Shown here piece by piece: positions 1-11,310 of a DNA stretch of 64,000 bases (the first letter of the stretch is position 1; every line of letters starts with the position of its first letter). Under the pieces are notes generated by a model, which was not told where the DNA came from, made no database searches, and saw nothing but the letters and a program-made list of their open reading frames with translations. The position numbers and the translations under genes are program-made. Source of the stretch: Coix lacryma-jobi var. lacryma-jobi (taxonomy: Eukaryota > Streptophyta > Magnoliopsida > Poales > Poaceae). The DNA lies in contig CM019825.1 in assembly GCA_009763385.1 (NCBI GenBank), positions 2,170,001 to 2,234,000 of the forward strand, given 5' to 3'.

Positions 1-1012
1 TTGACTCAAACCTTGTCCAAATTAACAACGTCTTGGTTGAATTCAAAGCCCGTGCGACGTGTGCGTGGGTGTGAATTGTGATATGCATAATGCATGGATG
101 GATCAGTCGCGAATTAGAAGGCTGATGAAAAGGTTCCATGCCTGCCGGGTCGAGCCGGGCCGGGGAATTGAATTCGGTTGGTGCTCAGGTCGATTCTCAC
201 GCGGCCGGATATGATCATATGAATTATGCCCATTGTCATATGTACTACGTACAATTCTTGTAGTACTCCGTATGCATGCATGCATATGCAGCTTGTGACT
301 TGTGAACAGACACTCAGTTTGGCTACTTGCATATTGGCTGCAAGCGTGCACGTACCAGTCACCAGTGCAGTGCAGAACTGCAGGGGAGGGAGGTTCCTTT
401 GTCTGTGCATTGCATGTACATTGTACGTGTGCATGATGGGTGGACCAGCCAGTCCTGTCACGCACGTACATACGGCGCCATGCTGCGAGTCCATGCGTGC
501 AGTGCCCTCCGTTTGCATGCCATGCGTGCAAGTTGTACGTGCAAAACAACCTTCTTGTCATGACTCCTGAGATATGAAAGCCTAGTAGACAATAAATGAC
601 GTATCTGTCTACGAACCGATCGAAACAACATTATTCTAAATTGACATTTTATATTCGTAGATATTTATACACGTAATGCAATTGAACTATACGAAGAGTA
701 AAGTAAAACGCACGGGTGTTTCTTAATCTTGTCTCGCAGCGTCATTATTGGTCTTCTCGGACTCTCAAAATGTATTTTCCACGTACCCGATGTCTCGGAG
801 GGTCAAATTTTTTTTTTGAGGGCAAATCTTATTTTCAGATCTTGAACTTGTGCCAGAGTGATCTCCAGGTCCAAGTCCAAATGAGCTTGAACCATCCTAA
901 TTGTTGGTTTCTAGGGCTCCATCTACATCTTCTTTCTCTAGCTCCATCTCTCCAATCATCCCATGCTCTCTTCTTCGCTCCACATTCCAATGTAGCGTGG
1001 TATCTTATAACA
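1..1012. other. Intergenic, no gene seen
   Basis: AT-rich to mixed sequence with scattered ATGCATGC-type palindromes. The open frames here overlap each other on both strands, have no codon or domain signal and look like chance. I see no RNA gene or repeat with defined ends. Confidence 0.6.
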
Positions 1013-1014
1013 TA

Positions 1015-1239
1015 CTCCCTCCGTCCCTAAATAAGTGTCGTTCTCGCTTCCCGAGAAAAAGTTGCCGACAATTATATATTAATATTTATACTAAGTAATT
1101 AGTATTATCGGAAAAATCTTTACATCTAGTTTTTTAACAAAATTATTTGGAAATATAAATATTACACATATTTTCTACAAATTAAGTCAAACACGTGGCA
1201 CGCACACCAACGGCGACACTTATTTAGGGACGGAGGGAG
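1015..1239. mobile_element. Stowaway-type MITE (Tc1/mariner)
   Basis: Begins CTCCCTCCGTCCCTAAATAA and ends with the inverted counterpart, TTATTTAGGGACGGAGGGAG. It is flanked by TA on both sides (1013-1014 and 1240-1241). The terminal repeat is the standard grass Stowaway motif and the 225-bp length is typical. There is no coding capacity. The AT-rich interior resembles the element at 60985-61517. Confidence 0.9.
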
Positions 1240-1331
1240 TAGTCAACTCGGCATCTCTATCATATGCCTTTGTCATACTCCACTTCAAAGGTCAATACTA
1301 GTAATGGCAAGGCTAGAGCCAGTGCTCCTTA

Positions 1332-1555
1332 GGGCGTCCACAATTTGGCTAGTTATTATGACGTGGATAAGGAAAAAGTAGAAGAAAGAGTAGTCACTAG
1401 CGACGAACAAATAGCTAGTCTATTTCACGTAGTCCAAGAATTTAAGAGATGAACATGTGAGTCCGAAAGTATAAAAATATATAAAATAGTCTTTGTTTTT
1501 GTCTCTCACCTGCATGTCAGCTAGCTACGTAGCTAGCACTATATTGCGGACGCCC
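1332..1555. mobile_element. Tourist-type MITE (PIF/Harbinger)
   Basis: Terminal inverted repeats GGGCGTCCACAAT and ATTGCGGACGCCC with a TTA duplication on each side (1329-1331 and 1556-1558). The 224-bp element is noncoding and related at its ends to the MITE at 51790-52133. Imperfect repeats and the trinucleotide target site support PIF/Harbinger assignment. Confidence 0.85.
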
Positions 1556-1558
1556 TTA

Positions 1559-2110
1559 GGTGGAAGAGGTAGGCGAACAATTGCTTTGCCATTGGTATGG
1601 ATCAAACCGTTATGGTATACGTAAAATGGAAATGGCGTTGAGTATAAAATAGGTTCATTGTATATCTGGGATGATGCGAAATTTACCGATTACCCATCCC
1701 GTGATATAGTTTAATTAAGACTTTATTTATGTAATCGATCCACAGGCGTTGTCACTCGTACAGGATAGCATGCAGTACGGCAGTATATATAGTACTGTAC
1801 TACTTAGTAACTAAGAATTGCATCCTTCTGTCTGGTCACTAAACTTGCAACTGCGTATAGTTGTACTCTACGTATACTATAGTAGTAGTACGTATGGAAC
1901 GGTTAGTACGTGCTACGTCGCCATTACACCAAACAAGGGCGACTTGCTCCTCGAGCAGGAGCCACGTCCACGTCACCCGAAATTGCCACGATCGTCTGAT
2001 CCCGCGTTCGACGTCCCAGATTGCTTGGAGCAGATTTACTCGGGAGCAGATTCTTCTACTTCTCCTTAACTCTTCGGCTTCTATTTACCTGCTCCTGCTT
2101 CTCGTCAGAA
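1559..2110. other. Intergenic, possible distal promoter
   Basis: No gene. Ordinary intergenic sequence leading into the CT-rich leader of the exon at 2604. A TATA-like AAATATATAC lies near 2114-2123, but nothing shows that it is used. Confidence 0.4.
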
Positions 2111-2603
2111 TCCAAATATATACTCAGCTTCCGCTTCTCCATCCACATTCGTCTCCTCTCCTCCTCCTCCTCCTCCTCCTCCTCCTCTCTCTCTCTCTCT
2201 CCGTCCCGACGCGGCGATGGCCGGCGCGGCCAGACGCGGTGGTTGCGGCCGCCCTCCTCGTCCTCCTCCTGCACGCCCCTCCTCCCCCTCCCCCCCGCGC
2301 GCCGCCTTCCCCCTCGCGCTACGAGGACGGGACGGCGGCGGCCCCGCCTTGGTGCTGCGCCGGTGCAGCGGGTGGCCGTCCCCGACTGCGGCCCCCATCG
2401 GTCGCCATCCTCGGGCACGACGCCCTCCCAACACGATGCGACATCGCCCCGCCGGCCCGCGTCTTCTTGTGTGCTCCATGAAACCCTAGGTGACTGTCTC
2501 CTGCTCTTTCCGTCCCCAAACCCGAACCCTAAGCCTTTCCCTCCCACGCGCGCGGCTCGCTCTGCTGCGTCGCGGCTCGCTTGACCCCTGCAGATCGCCG
2601 GCG
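2111..2603 (+). promoter_or_regulatory. CT-rich 5' leader with probable 5'-UTR intron
   Basis: A CTC/CT microsatellite run (about 2155-2202) and very GC-rich sequence precede the ATG at 2604, a common grass 5'-UTR pattern. A good donor at 2490 (CTAG|GTGACT) and acceptor at 2593 (CCCTGCAG|ATCG) suggest a short 5'-UTR intron ending ten bases before the ATG. An open frame at 2217-2489 could be an upstream ORF. It matches nothing I recognise. Confidence 0.45.
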
Positions 2604-2716
2604 ATGGGATCCAAGGACCAGGCCGGAGGGGGTGCCTCCTCGGGTGGCGGCTTCTTCTCGTCGTTGGCCGTCGGCATGCGCAGCTGGGGCACCGCCGTCC
2701 ACGGATCCATCAACGG
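2604..2716 (+). CDS. Orphan first exon, ORP3-like N-terminus (partial)
   Basis: Thirty-seven residues starting MGSKDQAGGG, with FFSSLAVGMRSWGTAVHGSI following a glycine-rich stretch, ending in a split Gly codon at a consensus donor (CGG|GTGAGT). The start is the first ATG after a likely 5'-UTR intron. The FFSSLA...SWGTA...SING pattern is what I recall for the N-terminal leader of plant oxysterol-binding-protein-related proteins of the ORP3 group, which move sterols or lipids between membranes. That is from memory, not a search. No exon encoding the ORP ligand domain or its EQVSHHPP motif appears downstream in the window. This is therefore a 5' fragment, a gene broken by the 31-kb insertion and later loss, or a short gene of another kind. 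Confidence 0.45.
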
Positions 2717-4092
2717 GTGAGTCTTCTGGCCACCTGCTTCCTCTCTCTCTCCCCCCGCTCCTCCCCTCAGATCCGCATCGAGCTACATGTTAGAGCTCCA
2801 CCCGAGTTGATTGGCGGTGATCGTGGCCTCTCTGCCCCGTGATCTGATGCTCCTGCGTCGGATCCCAGCTGCTGCTGCTGCTGATTCTGCCCGGTGATAA
2901 GTTCCAAGCTTCAGTATTTAGTAGTTGTACATGTTTTGATTCGACCAGTTTCCCTTCGAATTATGATACAGTGATACATGTGCTACTTATGTGATGCCAT
3001 ATATTCTCGCTTAGAGTGATAATGAACTGGATGATTGGCTGAATGATAATTCCCTATATGTATCTATAGTATCTAACGTGTGATGCTTTCAATTGTACAC
3101 GGTATGTACGTGTGCAACATGGAGTTTCTATGATGTGGTCTGTACTGAATTCGATGCCAACAGTTCATCCTAGATTTTGGTTCGACTTGTTTCAGTATGA
3201 TCCTCTTTTGATATGCACAACATCTATTGCCTCTTCGCTTTTCCCTAAGATTGTCCTTTTGCTCCACTTGTGTATATATAATTCTGCTTCCTTCCAATTG
3301 ATACAACTTCCTTCTCTAGCCTTGTCGATGCCACTCTGTGCCTCAGGTCTTCTTGTTGATTGACGAGTTATCCTACCCTTCCCAGCAGGGTGTTAGGCCT
3401 GCGTGGATGATTCTTTTGTGCAGCATAACACACGGGTGCTACCACTGGAACCCTGCACCATGTCTCTACTGCTTGCCCTTGTCTCAAATGTTGTTTTGTC
3501 AGACTGATGATGGGGATTTCGCTGTAAGAAATAGTGAGGTATGCCTAAGTCTCATCCTTTTCCATCCTATACACCATGGAGAAGCCTCACCACATGTTGG
3601 GACAACAGTATGCCTTCTAGAATCAAAAAAAAAAATTGAATTACAATAGGTTTCTAGCTAGGAGGAGGCAGACAACTGCCAACTATGCTAAAACTATAAA
3701 CAGTTAAATAGATTTCCTCCAAATTAAATAGGCCAAAATAATTCTTCATGCGCTTTTGTTGGCTGCAAATGGAGGATGTAGAGAACCAAGGATTTGGAAT
3801 GCCATCACCAGAGTGTAAATTTAGAGAAGGCAGACACCTGCCAACTATGCTAAAAATGTTATCAACAAACGATAAACAGTTCAGTAGGATTTCTCCTAGA
3901 TCAAATGGCCTCAAATAATTGTTGCCACAATTTAGTTGGGTTCATATGGAGGATTGAGAGTTAAATTTCCATTTAATATACTGTTTATTTACCCTTATGT
4001 TATGCATCATATTTGGACAGCAGAAATGAATTTCTTATCGTTTAGCGTTTCATCCTCGTACTCAAATTTGAATAGATTTGTGATTGCTGCAG
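2717..4092. other. Probable intron sequence, no exon recognised
   Basis: Starts with a good donor at 2717. T-rich stretches and modest GC look intronic. I find no segment with coding bias flanked by convincing splice sites. It ends at the 5-bp target site TGCAG (4088-4092) of the large retrotransposon. Confidence 0.5.
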
Positions 4093-4136
4093 TGTCGGTG
4101 GTACGAAAAAGGGTACCCCCATTCAACGCAAACACC

Positions 4137-4381
4137 CGAACGCTCCGTCTCCGTCTCGCCCGAGCCCTCCCAGCAAGGCCTCGGGCGAACGCTCCGTCTC
4201 CGTCTCGCCCGAGCCCTCCCAGCAAGGCCTCGGGCGAACGCTCCGTCTCCGTCTCGCCCGAGCCCTCCCAGCCAGGCCTCGGGCGAACGCTCTATCTCCG
4301 TCTCGCCCGAGCCCTCCCAGCCAGGCCTCGGGCGAACGCTCTGTCTCCGTCTCGCCCGAGCCCTCCCAGCCAGGCCTCGGG
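4137..4381 (+). repeat. Five 49-bp tandem repeats in the 5' LTR
   Basis: Each unit runs from CGAACGCTC(C/T) through CGCCCGAGCCCTCCCAG to GCCTCGGG. Five consecutive 49-bp units are nearly identical. The change AGCAAGG to AGCCAGG separates the first two from the last three. They lie upstream of the LTR TATA box. Confidence 0.93.
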
Positions 4382-4601
4382 CGAACGCGCCCCCACACCT
4401 CGAGCCTTAAACGCACGGACCTCGAGCTGCACAGACAGCCGTACCAGCCCATACCACGCATTTAATGCCTTCACCTACTCCGGTCATGTCCACTAGTGCA
4501 CAGCGTGTACCACAGTAACCCGGTGTAAAGGTCAAGTCTCGTTTTCACCACAAGCATGGGCAAAAAGGCACCAGTACAACACTGTTCGGCCAAGCCAGGC
4601 A

Positions 4602-4768
4602 CTGCAACTCCTCGAGGCCGGCTACGCGCCCCTCGAGCCCTGCACTGTAACCCCTCGAGGCTGGCAACGCGCCCCTCGAGCCCTGCACTGTAACACCTCG
4701 AGGCCGGCTCCGCGCCCCTCGAGCCCCCGTGGCACCACCTCGAAGCCGGCTCCGCGCCCTTCGAGCCC
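4602..4768 (+). repeat. Tandem ~43-bp repeats in the 5' LTR
   Basis: Four units share a CCTCGAGGC(C/T)GGC...GCGCCCCTCGAGCCC core joined by ACTGTAAC-type linkers. The set recurs in the 3' LTR and the solo LTR. Confidence 0.8.
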
Positions 4769-5044
4769 TAACTACTTTCGTGCTATTGAAGGACAGGTAC
4801 CCCAAGACCCGGAGGGACCTCACCGCGTACTGTACATTCCGGGATGGGTGCTGTACGGCTCCCGCCTTGTCGCGCCCCCACGTCCGCGCCCGGGATGGAA
4901 GCCACGACTCAAGGACGCCTCAACAGCGACGATCACATCGGCTCCAGTGGCCCCGACAAGACAGGGTTCCTACCCTTCTCCGTATGGGGCACCATGCGCC
5001 CCGACACCTGTAATACTTTTTGTAACCCTGGCCTCCCCTTGCTC

Positions 5045-5051
5045 TATAAAA
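5045..5051 (+). promoter_or_regulatory. LTR TATA box
   Basis: TATAAAA in the context GCTCTATAAAAGGGGACG. It is conserved at 34775-34781 in the 3' LTR and, inverted, at 50620-50626 in the solo LTR. Transcription would begin roughly 30 bp downstream. Confidence 0.75.
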
Positions 5052-5332
5052 GGGGACGCTAGGGCCCTCATTCGGGACGACGGACACATAACACACGAGT
5101 CCACGCACAGACACGAGTCCGGATTCCGGTCCACGCTCACTGAGCTTGTATTCTCCCCTGTACAAGCACTTAGGTGCAAGTAATACAAGAACATCTCCCC
5201 CCGCTGGACGTAGGGCCTTCTTTGCCCGAACCAGGATAAATCCTTGTGTCCCCTTGCATCACCATCCAGGAAGAGAATCACGCGATCATATTACTCGTTG
5301 GTGTGATACCCCCGGGTACGAAACACCGACAG

Positions 5333-5352
5333 TTGGCGCGCCAGATAGGGGA
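5333..5352 (+). other. Primer-binding-site-like sequence
   Basis: TTGGCGCGCCAGATAGGGG sits one or two bases after the LTR end, where the tRNA primer site is expected. The TGGCGC start fits a PBS, but I could not assign the tRNA with confidence. Confidence 0.6.
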
Positions 5353-5576
5353 CTTCGCGTGTCCGAGCCGATTTCTCGTTGATTCCTGGATGACTTCATC
5401 CCCTCTTCCGTTCTCGGCTAGTGCCGTCGTCTGGTTCGGGAGCCTCGAGTTCCTGGCCACAGGCAACGACAACGAGCTGACTCTGCTCTCCACGGAGGGC
5501 CTGGGCGGAGTGCGTGTCACGCCACCCCGCGCGGGGGGCGTGACGCGTCGCCCGCACCACCACACGTCGCCACGTC
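5353..5576 (+). other. Leader remnant and deletion junction
   Basis: Leader sequence runs directly into the 3' part of the reverse transcriptase region. Several kilobases of gag, protease and RT expected here are missing. The junction lies roughly between 5490 and 5600, but its exact point cannot be seen without an intact relative. Confidence 0.55.
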
Positions 5577-6999
5577 GCGAGCGGCGCCATCGTCACCGTC
5601 GTCGCCGTCGTCGTCACCCGCGCGGTCATAGCCGTCGAGAGGCACGAGGAGGGTCATACATTGCCGGTCCAGCGGCCGGTATACTTCACCAGTGAGGTAC
5701 TCTCCGAGGCCAAGGTCCGGTACCCGCACATCCAAAAGCTGCTCTACGGCATCATCGTCACAAGGCGCAAGCTCCAGCACTACTTCCTCGCTCATCCCGT
5801 AACGGTGGTGTCATCCTTCCCCCTCGGAGAGATCGTCAACAATCGGGAGGCCACGGGGCGCATCGCCAAGTGGTCCGCCGAACTGATGGGGGAGACCATC
5901 ACCTATGCCCCGCGAAAGGCCATCAAATCGCAAGCGTTGGCGGACTTCGTTGCTGAATGGACCGACACTCAGCTCCCGCCGGCACAGATTCAGGCCGAAC
6001 TCTGGACCATGTACTTCGACGGATCCCTCACGAAGACGAGGGCGGGAGCAGGCCTGCTCTTCATCTCACCCCTCGGAGTACACATGCGTTACCTGCTTCG
6101 CTTGCACTTCCCCGCCTCCAACAACGTCGCCGAGTACGAGGCCCTTGTCAATGGGCTGCGCATCGCCCTCGAGCTCGGGGTCCGACGCCTCGACGCCCGA
6201 GGAGACTCGCAGCTCGTCGTCAACCAGGTTATGAAGGCTTCGAGCTGCATCGATCCCAAGATGGAGGCATACTGCGGGGAGGTGCGCAAGCTGGAAGACA
6301 AGTTTTACGGCCTCGAGCTCAACCACATACCTCGGAAGTACAACGAGGCCGCAGACGAGCTGGCAAAGTTGGCGTCCACGCGCGGCACGGTACCGCCAGA
6401 CGTCTTCTCGAGGGACGTCTTCGAGCCATCCGTCGAAATCGACCCGGAGGCTGGCCCCTCGACGCCACCCCTCGAGCAAGACGCGGGGGCTCGACTATCA
6501 ACGCCACCCCTCGAGAAGGACCCCTCGACGTCCGCAGAGGCGATGCAGGTCGACACACACGCCTCTTCGTCATCACGGCCCCTCGACTGGCGGACGCCTT
6601 ACCTCGACTATCTGACGCGAGGCGAGCTACCAGAAGACAAGACGGAGGCCCGACGCATCGCTCGAAGGGCCAAGACCTACGTCATCTACGGCGACGAACG
6701 GGAGCTATACCGACGAAGTCCGACTGGAATCCTTCAACGCTGCATCCCACTCGAGGAAGGGCGCAAGCTCCTCGACGATATGCACTCGGGGGCTTGCGGC
6801 CACCACGCAGCGCCAAGGGCCCTGGTTGGCAACGCCTTCCGACAAGGCTTCTATTGGCCGACCGCCATAGGGGATGCCAAGCGTTTGGTCCAAGCATGCC
6901 ATGGGTGTCAATTCTACGCCAAGCAAACGCACCAGCCCGCACACGCCCTGCAGATGATCCCAATCACTTGGGCATTTGCCGTTTGGGGGCTCGACCTCG
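5577..6999 (+). pseudogene. Tat-lineage pol remnant: RNase H, archaeal-type RNase H, integrase zinc region
   Basis: An open frame continues upstream of the TTG at 5661. It first reads the end of the RT/RNase H region (LPVQRPVYFTSEVLSEAK; ALADFVAEWT), then a second RNase H with YFDGS, SNNVAEYEAL and GDSQLVVNQV, as in Tat/Ogre elements. A linker of CCCCTCGA-coded repeats follows, then an integrase zinc-binding region (HHAAPRAL...CHGCQFYAK). The frame is interrupted at GLDL by a solo LTR and resumes at 11311. It lacks the RT active-site region, so it is a remnant despite long open frames. Confidence 0.88.
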
Positions 7000-9900
7000 T
7001 GTGACGGAACGACCCTAATCCTATGGCCCACGTGTCCCTGTCAACCTCTGACAGCCGAACCCATGTTCCATGTGATTAAGACCTGTTCGCCACCGGGCTA
7101 CATCAGCGCCCAATGTCCGCAGGATCATCTCACAATTCGGTTACAGCATTGCATACTTTTACAAATAACATCGGAATAAAGAGCGGAAGACTTAAATAAC
7201 ATTAGTTTTACAAAACGAGGTTTCAAATGAGGTAAGGAGTACGGTTATTACAAACCATTGTTCGGGTGATTCAAAGTAGACAACGTAGCGGAAACATTAA
7301 CATAACGATACATGTAACACCCAGCCCGAGGGTGCACGTTTACTCATCGGCCTCATCGGCCTCTTCCTGGATGAAGGTCACGCAACAGGGTGCGAGACAC
7401 ATCGGGGTTTCAGGCATACCTGCAACATGGGTAACAAACCCTGAGTACTGGGGTACTCAACAAGACTTACCCGACTAAAGAAAAAGGGAGAAGACTCAGG
7501 AATGAGAGGCTTTGGGTAGTCAAGGTAAGGCTTAAGCAAGATCAAGTATTTTGCAGAAAAGCATTTTTGTAAACCTTATTTTATTTTTGAAAGATTCAGT
7601 ATTCCTCAATTCTTCATCATTCATGATTCATTTTACATTTCAAAACATTCCTAGTTGAGAACCACTCTCCGTTGACAGTCAGTGGACCAAGTCTCCATAA
7701 CCGAGGAGCAACGTTAATCCGGATAAATAATACTCAGCTGAGGATCCCTATCCACACTGCATATGTAGCACCCAAGCTTGCATATGCCAACTCGTCTACC
7801 ACGATTCCTCCAAGATTGGACCCGGTCCTACGCCACCCGGAAGTACAGTACACCACACCAATCCAGGACTTTAACCCACGTGGGTACATGCTACTTCCGC
7901 CATCTCTCCACTCCCAGTGCGCGGTTGTCGGTCCAATAAAGGATTCCTCGGAGCCAGAGCTTTCCGAAGTATGTGAATAGTTACAAGTCTTGACCAGCAG
8001 GCCCCCATACGGATGGTCCCTAATTTTCCAGCCAGAACTATACCTTGGTCATATCTCACCCAAGCGTAATAGTCCTGTCAGTTTTTCAACCATGTCCCGG
8101 TCGGTGTCAACTGTTGAGTCCCGGACTACAACATGACGGCACCGTACGCTCGGACAACCTCTCCTCGCTATTGACTAGGTACGGATCAGATACCTAGCGA
8201 ACAGCCGGGGAGTAAGACCAAAATTCCCATAAACATTCCTTAAGTGATCACACTTTTAAAATTGGCATTTTATTGCAAAGTCTAATTCAATAAGCATTGC
8301 TAAGCATTTTTCAAATACTTTTGAAAAGCAGGTATCGGGTGTATCAGTGGTCAAGGTGGATAGTGCATCAATTAGGATATCACACAACTCCTATAAACCT
8401 AATGCAATAATTTAACTCAAAAGCATTTAAGGAAATCATTTTATAAAATTCAAGGAAAGGGTTAAATGCACCGGGGCTTGCCTTGAAGAGCAAAGACAGC
8501 AGACTCGGGGTAGGTATAGGTGTTGGAGCTCGGGGTCGCCTCGGGAGTTGGTTCGTCAACAGCGGCCTCGACTCTGGTACCTTCTTCGTCAACTATACGG
8601 ATGCAATGATGAATGCTCATGAGAATGATGATATGGACTTATGGTGCAAGACAATTCCACTGATTCTAGATTACTCTTAGGCAAGGTAGAATCGAAATCT
8701 AGGTTGAGCATAAAAGGTAACCATTTCTTTCTTAAGCATTATTGATGTTAGGCCTTATTATAATTATCCTAAGAATTAACCAAACATATCATCACAAACA
8801 TCATAGACCAAAGGGTAGAGGTCTATGAACATCATTCAATCCAAAGATCACATCATTAAACACTTATTACCAACCCTAATCCATCTTTTCTATTTTCTTA
8901 ATTTATTTAAAAGGTCATTTTATGAAGTTGCTCCAAAAATTACCAAATTAATCACATAAGTTCATTATGGTGTAGATAGATGGCAAAACAAATCTCATAA
9001 TTTTTGGAGGTCATTAAGATGCTCAAATAAATCTAAACATTTAATTAACAAAAGGCACTATTCCTTAATTAAAATAAATGCTCAAAAATCAACTTGCTCC
9101 AAAAGACTTCAAAATTTTACCAGAGGTTCAGCATGTTATAACAAGGTCTCAAAAATTTATCTCAAGATTTTTGGAGTTATAGATCACTCTCCAAAAATAC
9201 CAAAACCTTCATTTTTCAATTAAAAGGGGAATTTTACATTTTCAAATTTTTGCACAAAACTCAAGTTTCATATTTTTATAAAATACTACACAGTGCAAGG
9301 AGCATACCATAATTTTATCAGGATTTAAGGAACAACAGATTAATTCATACAAAAAAGAGAAAACAGAACACTATTCACAACTCCCCAAAAAGGAAAAAGA
9401 GCACTGTGCTCCTTCTATGAAGGGCTCGGGCGAAACGGGCTCGGGCGAGTCGGAAAGTGAGTGCTCCGTCCGAGGCCTGGCCCGGAGGCTCGGGCGAAGC
9501 GGAAGGCTCGGGCGAGACGGAAGGCTCGGGCGAGACGGAAAAGCAAGCGTCCGTCCGAGGCCTAGCTCGACGAAGCGGAGGGTGCACGAGTTCGCTCGAG
9601 GCCTCGCTCGAGCGAAGTGGTGAGGGTCTGTCCGCTCGAGGCTCGGGCTCGGGCGAGACGGAAACGTGTGCTCGAGGCCTGGCTCGAGCCACAGTGAACG
9701 CGTGCACCCGAGGCCTGGCTCGAGCTTGCGCCGTTAAAAGGCAGAGACCGAGGGGGCTTCGAGGGCTTACCACGGTCGGAGACAGGGCTCGGCGGGGCGG
9801 TGGTTCGGTGGAGCTCTTTCGGCGGCGAGCGGCGAGCGGCGCTCCGACGACCCTGCGCAACACACGAGACCGCAAGGGCCTGGTCAGAGTCGCACGGAAC

Positions 9901-11310
9901 CGAGGAAGCTGACACAGGGGTCAGGGGAAGGTATCCGTGACCGGAGAGGGAGTATTTCACGAACCCGAGTTCACCGGGTTTCCGCCGGAGATGGGAACGA
10001 TGGGGTTACGCCGGGCGATTGGAGGCGGGGGAGGTGAAATTGAAGGGTGGGAAAGCTTCACGAGCTCAAGGCGGAGCTTCTGAGCTAGGTGGTGGAGCGG
10101 CGGAGGCACTGGACTGGCCTGGCCACGGTGGCGGAGAGGATGAGAAGCTCGGGGCTCCGGCGGGCTTATATAGCCGCGGCCAGAGGCCGGTAGAGAGCAC
10201 GGGGTGGGGTGGATAAGCTCGGCGAGAGCGTGCGCACTCGATTGCGCTCTGGCGGAGGTGATGGCGTGCAGCCGGGGCCGGTGCGCAAGCTTGGCCGGCA
10301 ATGGCCACGCGGCGGCGGCGCGCTGGGCACGGTAGGGGACGGGAGCGGGGTCAACTGTGCGCGTGCGGGTGCGAAATGATGGTGGCGACAACGGCGGCAG
10401 GTTGGTGGCGCGTGGGGAGCAGCCAGACGCGCTGCAAGCGCAGCGCCGGCGCCATGGCCGCCCCCCCCCCCCCTTGGCCCTAGCTGGAAGAAGAACAGTG
10501 CTAGGGGATAGGGTTTGACTTTGCTGGTTTCGGTATTTTGCAAACTTCTCCCAAAATTTGAACTGTGCGACAAAAACTCAAAATACCAAAGTTGCTCAGA
10601 AAAATGAGATCTACAACTTTGTCAATATGAACATTTTCAAATTCCAAATAGTTTTTGAACTATATTCAAAAACAGAAAAGGGGACACTTTTCAAATTTGA
10701 TTCAAATCAAAATTACTTTGGATTTCAAACTGAAACTTGAGAATCTTTATATATGAAAGTTGTTCCATTTGACAAAACCTACAACTTTGCTAATATACAC
10801 CTTTTCTGAAACTCAATAGTTCTTGAATTAATTTTGAAAACTCAAAAAGGGACAAAAACTGGAGTTTAAATGAATTTGAAATTACTTCAAATTTTATATA
10901 GAACTTTGAAAATATGTAAATACCAAAGTTGTTTCTCTTGGCCAGATCTACAACTTTGCTTTTTGGACCAACCTCAAATTCTGAATAATTTTGAATTACA
11001 AAAAGAGGGATAAAAATCCAGGGTTTGGAAATCAGGGTTTTGCAAAAGGGAAAATCAAATCAAAACTGATTTTTGAACTTTGATCAATGCAGCAAACATC
11101 AGGGCACTAAATTTGAACAAGAATTAAATAGAACTAGGCACAGAGGTGAAATTACCATTTTGCCCTTATAGAGAGAATTGGGCTTTTAGGGTTTTTGAAA
11201 AGGGAATCAAGGCATAGCAATTAGGCAAATCAAATGCATCACAGGAAATGATTAATGCTTAAGATGATGACATGTCAAGTTAATTACATTTAAACACCAG
11301 GGGTGTTACA
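7000..11310 (-). mobile_element. Solo LTR (4311 bp), chromovirus-related, inside pol
   Basis: Begins TGTGACGGAACGACC, ends GGGTGTTACA and is flanked by the 5-bp duplication CCTCG (6995-6999 and 11311-11315). No internal coding region remains. The ends and several inner blocks (for example CCGGGGCTTGCCT and the CCCTGAGTAC...TTACCCG stretch) resemble the 4.45-kb LTRs of the element at 16305-31777. It is therefore a related family member reduced to one LTR by LTR-LTR recombination. Orientation is inferred from the TGTAACACCCC start read on the minus strand. Removing it rejoins the pol frame of the host element. Confidence 0.9.

Larger units (their letters stand above)
4093..5331 (+). repeat. 5' LTR of the Tat-lineage element
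   Basis: 1239 bp, TG...CA ends. It contains five tandem 49-bp repeats, a second set of about 43-bp repeats and a TATA box (TATAAAA, 5045-5051). It differs from the 3' LTR (1163 bp) mainly by one 49-bp unit and by small indels. A solo copy of the same LTR family lies at 50340-51575 on the other strand. Confidence 0.93.

Noticed and set aside
2217..2489. 90-residue Arg/Pro-rich frame before the ORP-like exon
   Set aside because: GC-rich leader; three overlapping frames are open at once and none resembles a known protein. At most it is a uORF.
4137..4381. Regular direct repeats as a CRISPR-like array
   Set aside because: The 49-bp units are contiguous with no unique spacers, lie in an LTR and are in a plant nuclear genome.
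4084..4461. Repetitive proteins (VSVSPEPSQP-type) on both strands in the LTR
   Set aside because: They arise because the 49-bp units read through in several frames. They have no start context or domain and lie inside an LTR.
9375..9960. Overlapping frames in the solo LTR (SPEPSASPEP-like)
   Set aside because: Made by CTCGGGCGAGACGGAA-type simple repeats inside an LTR.
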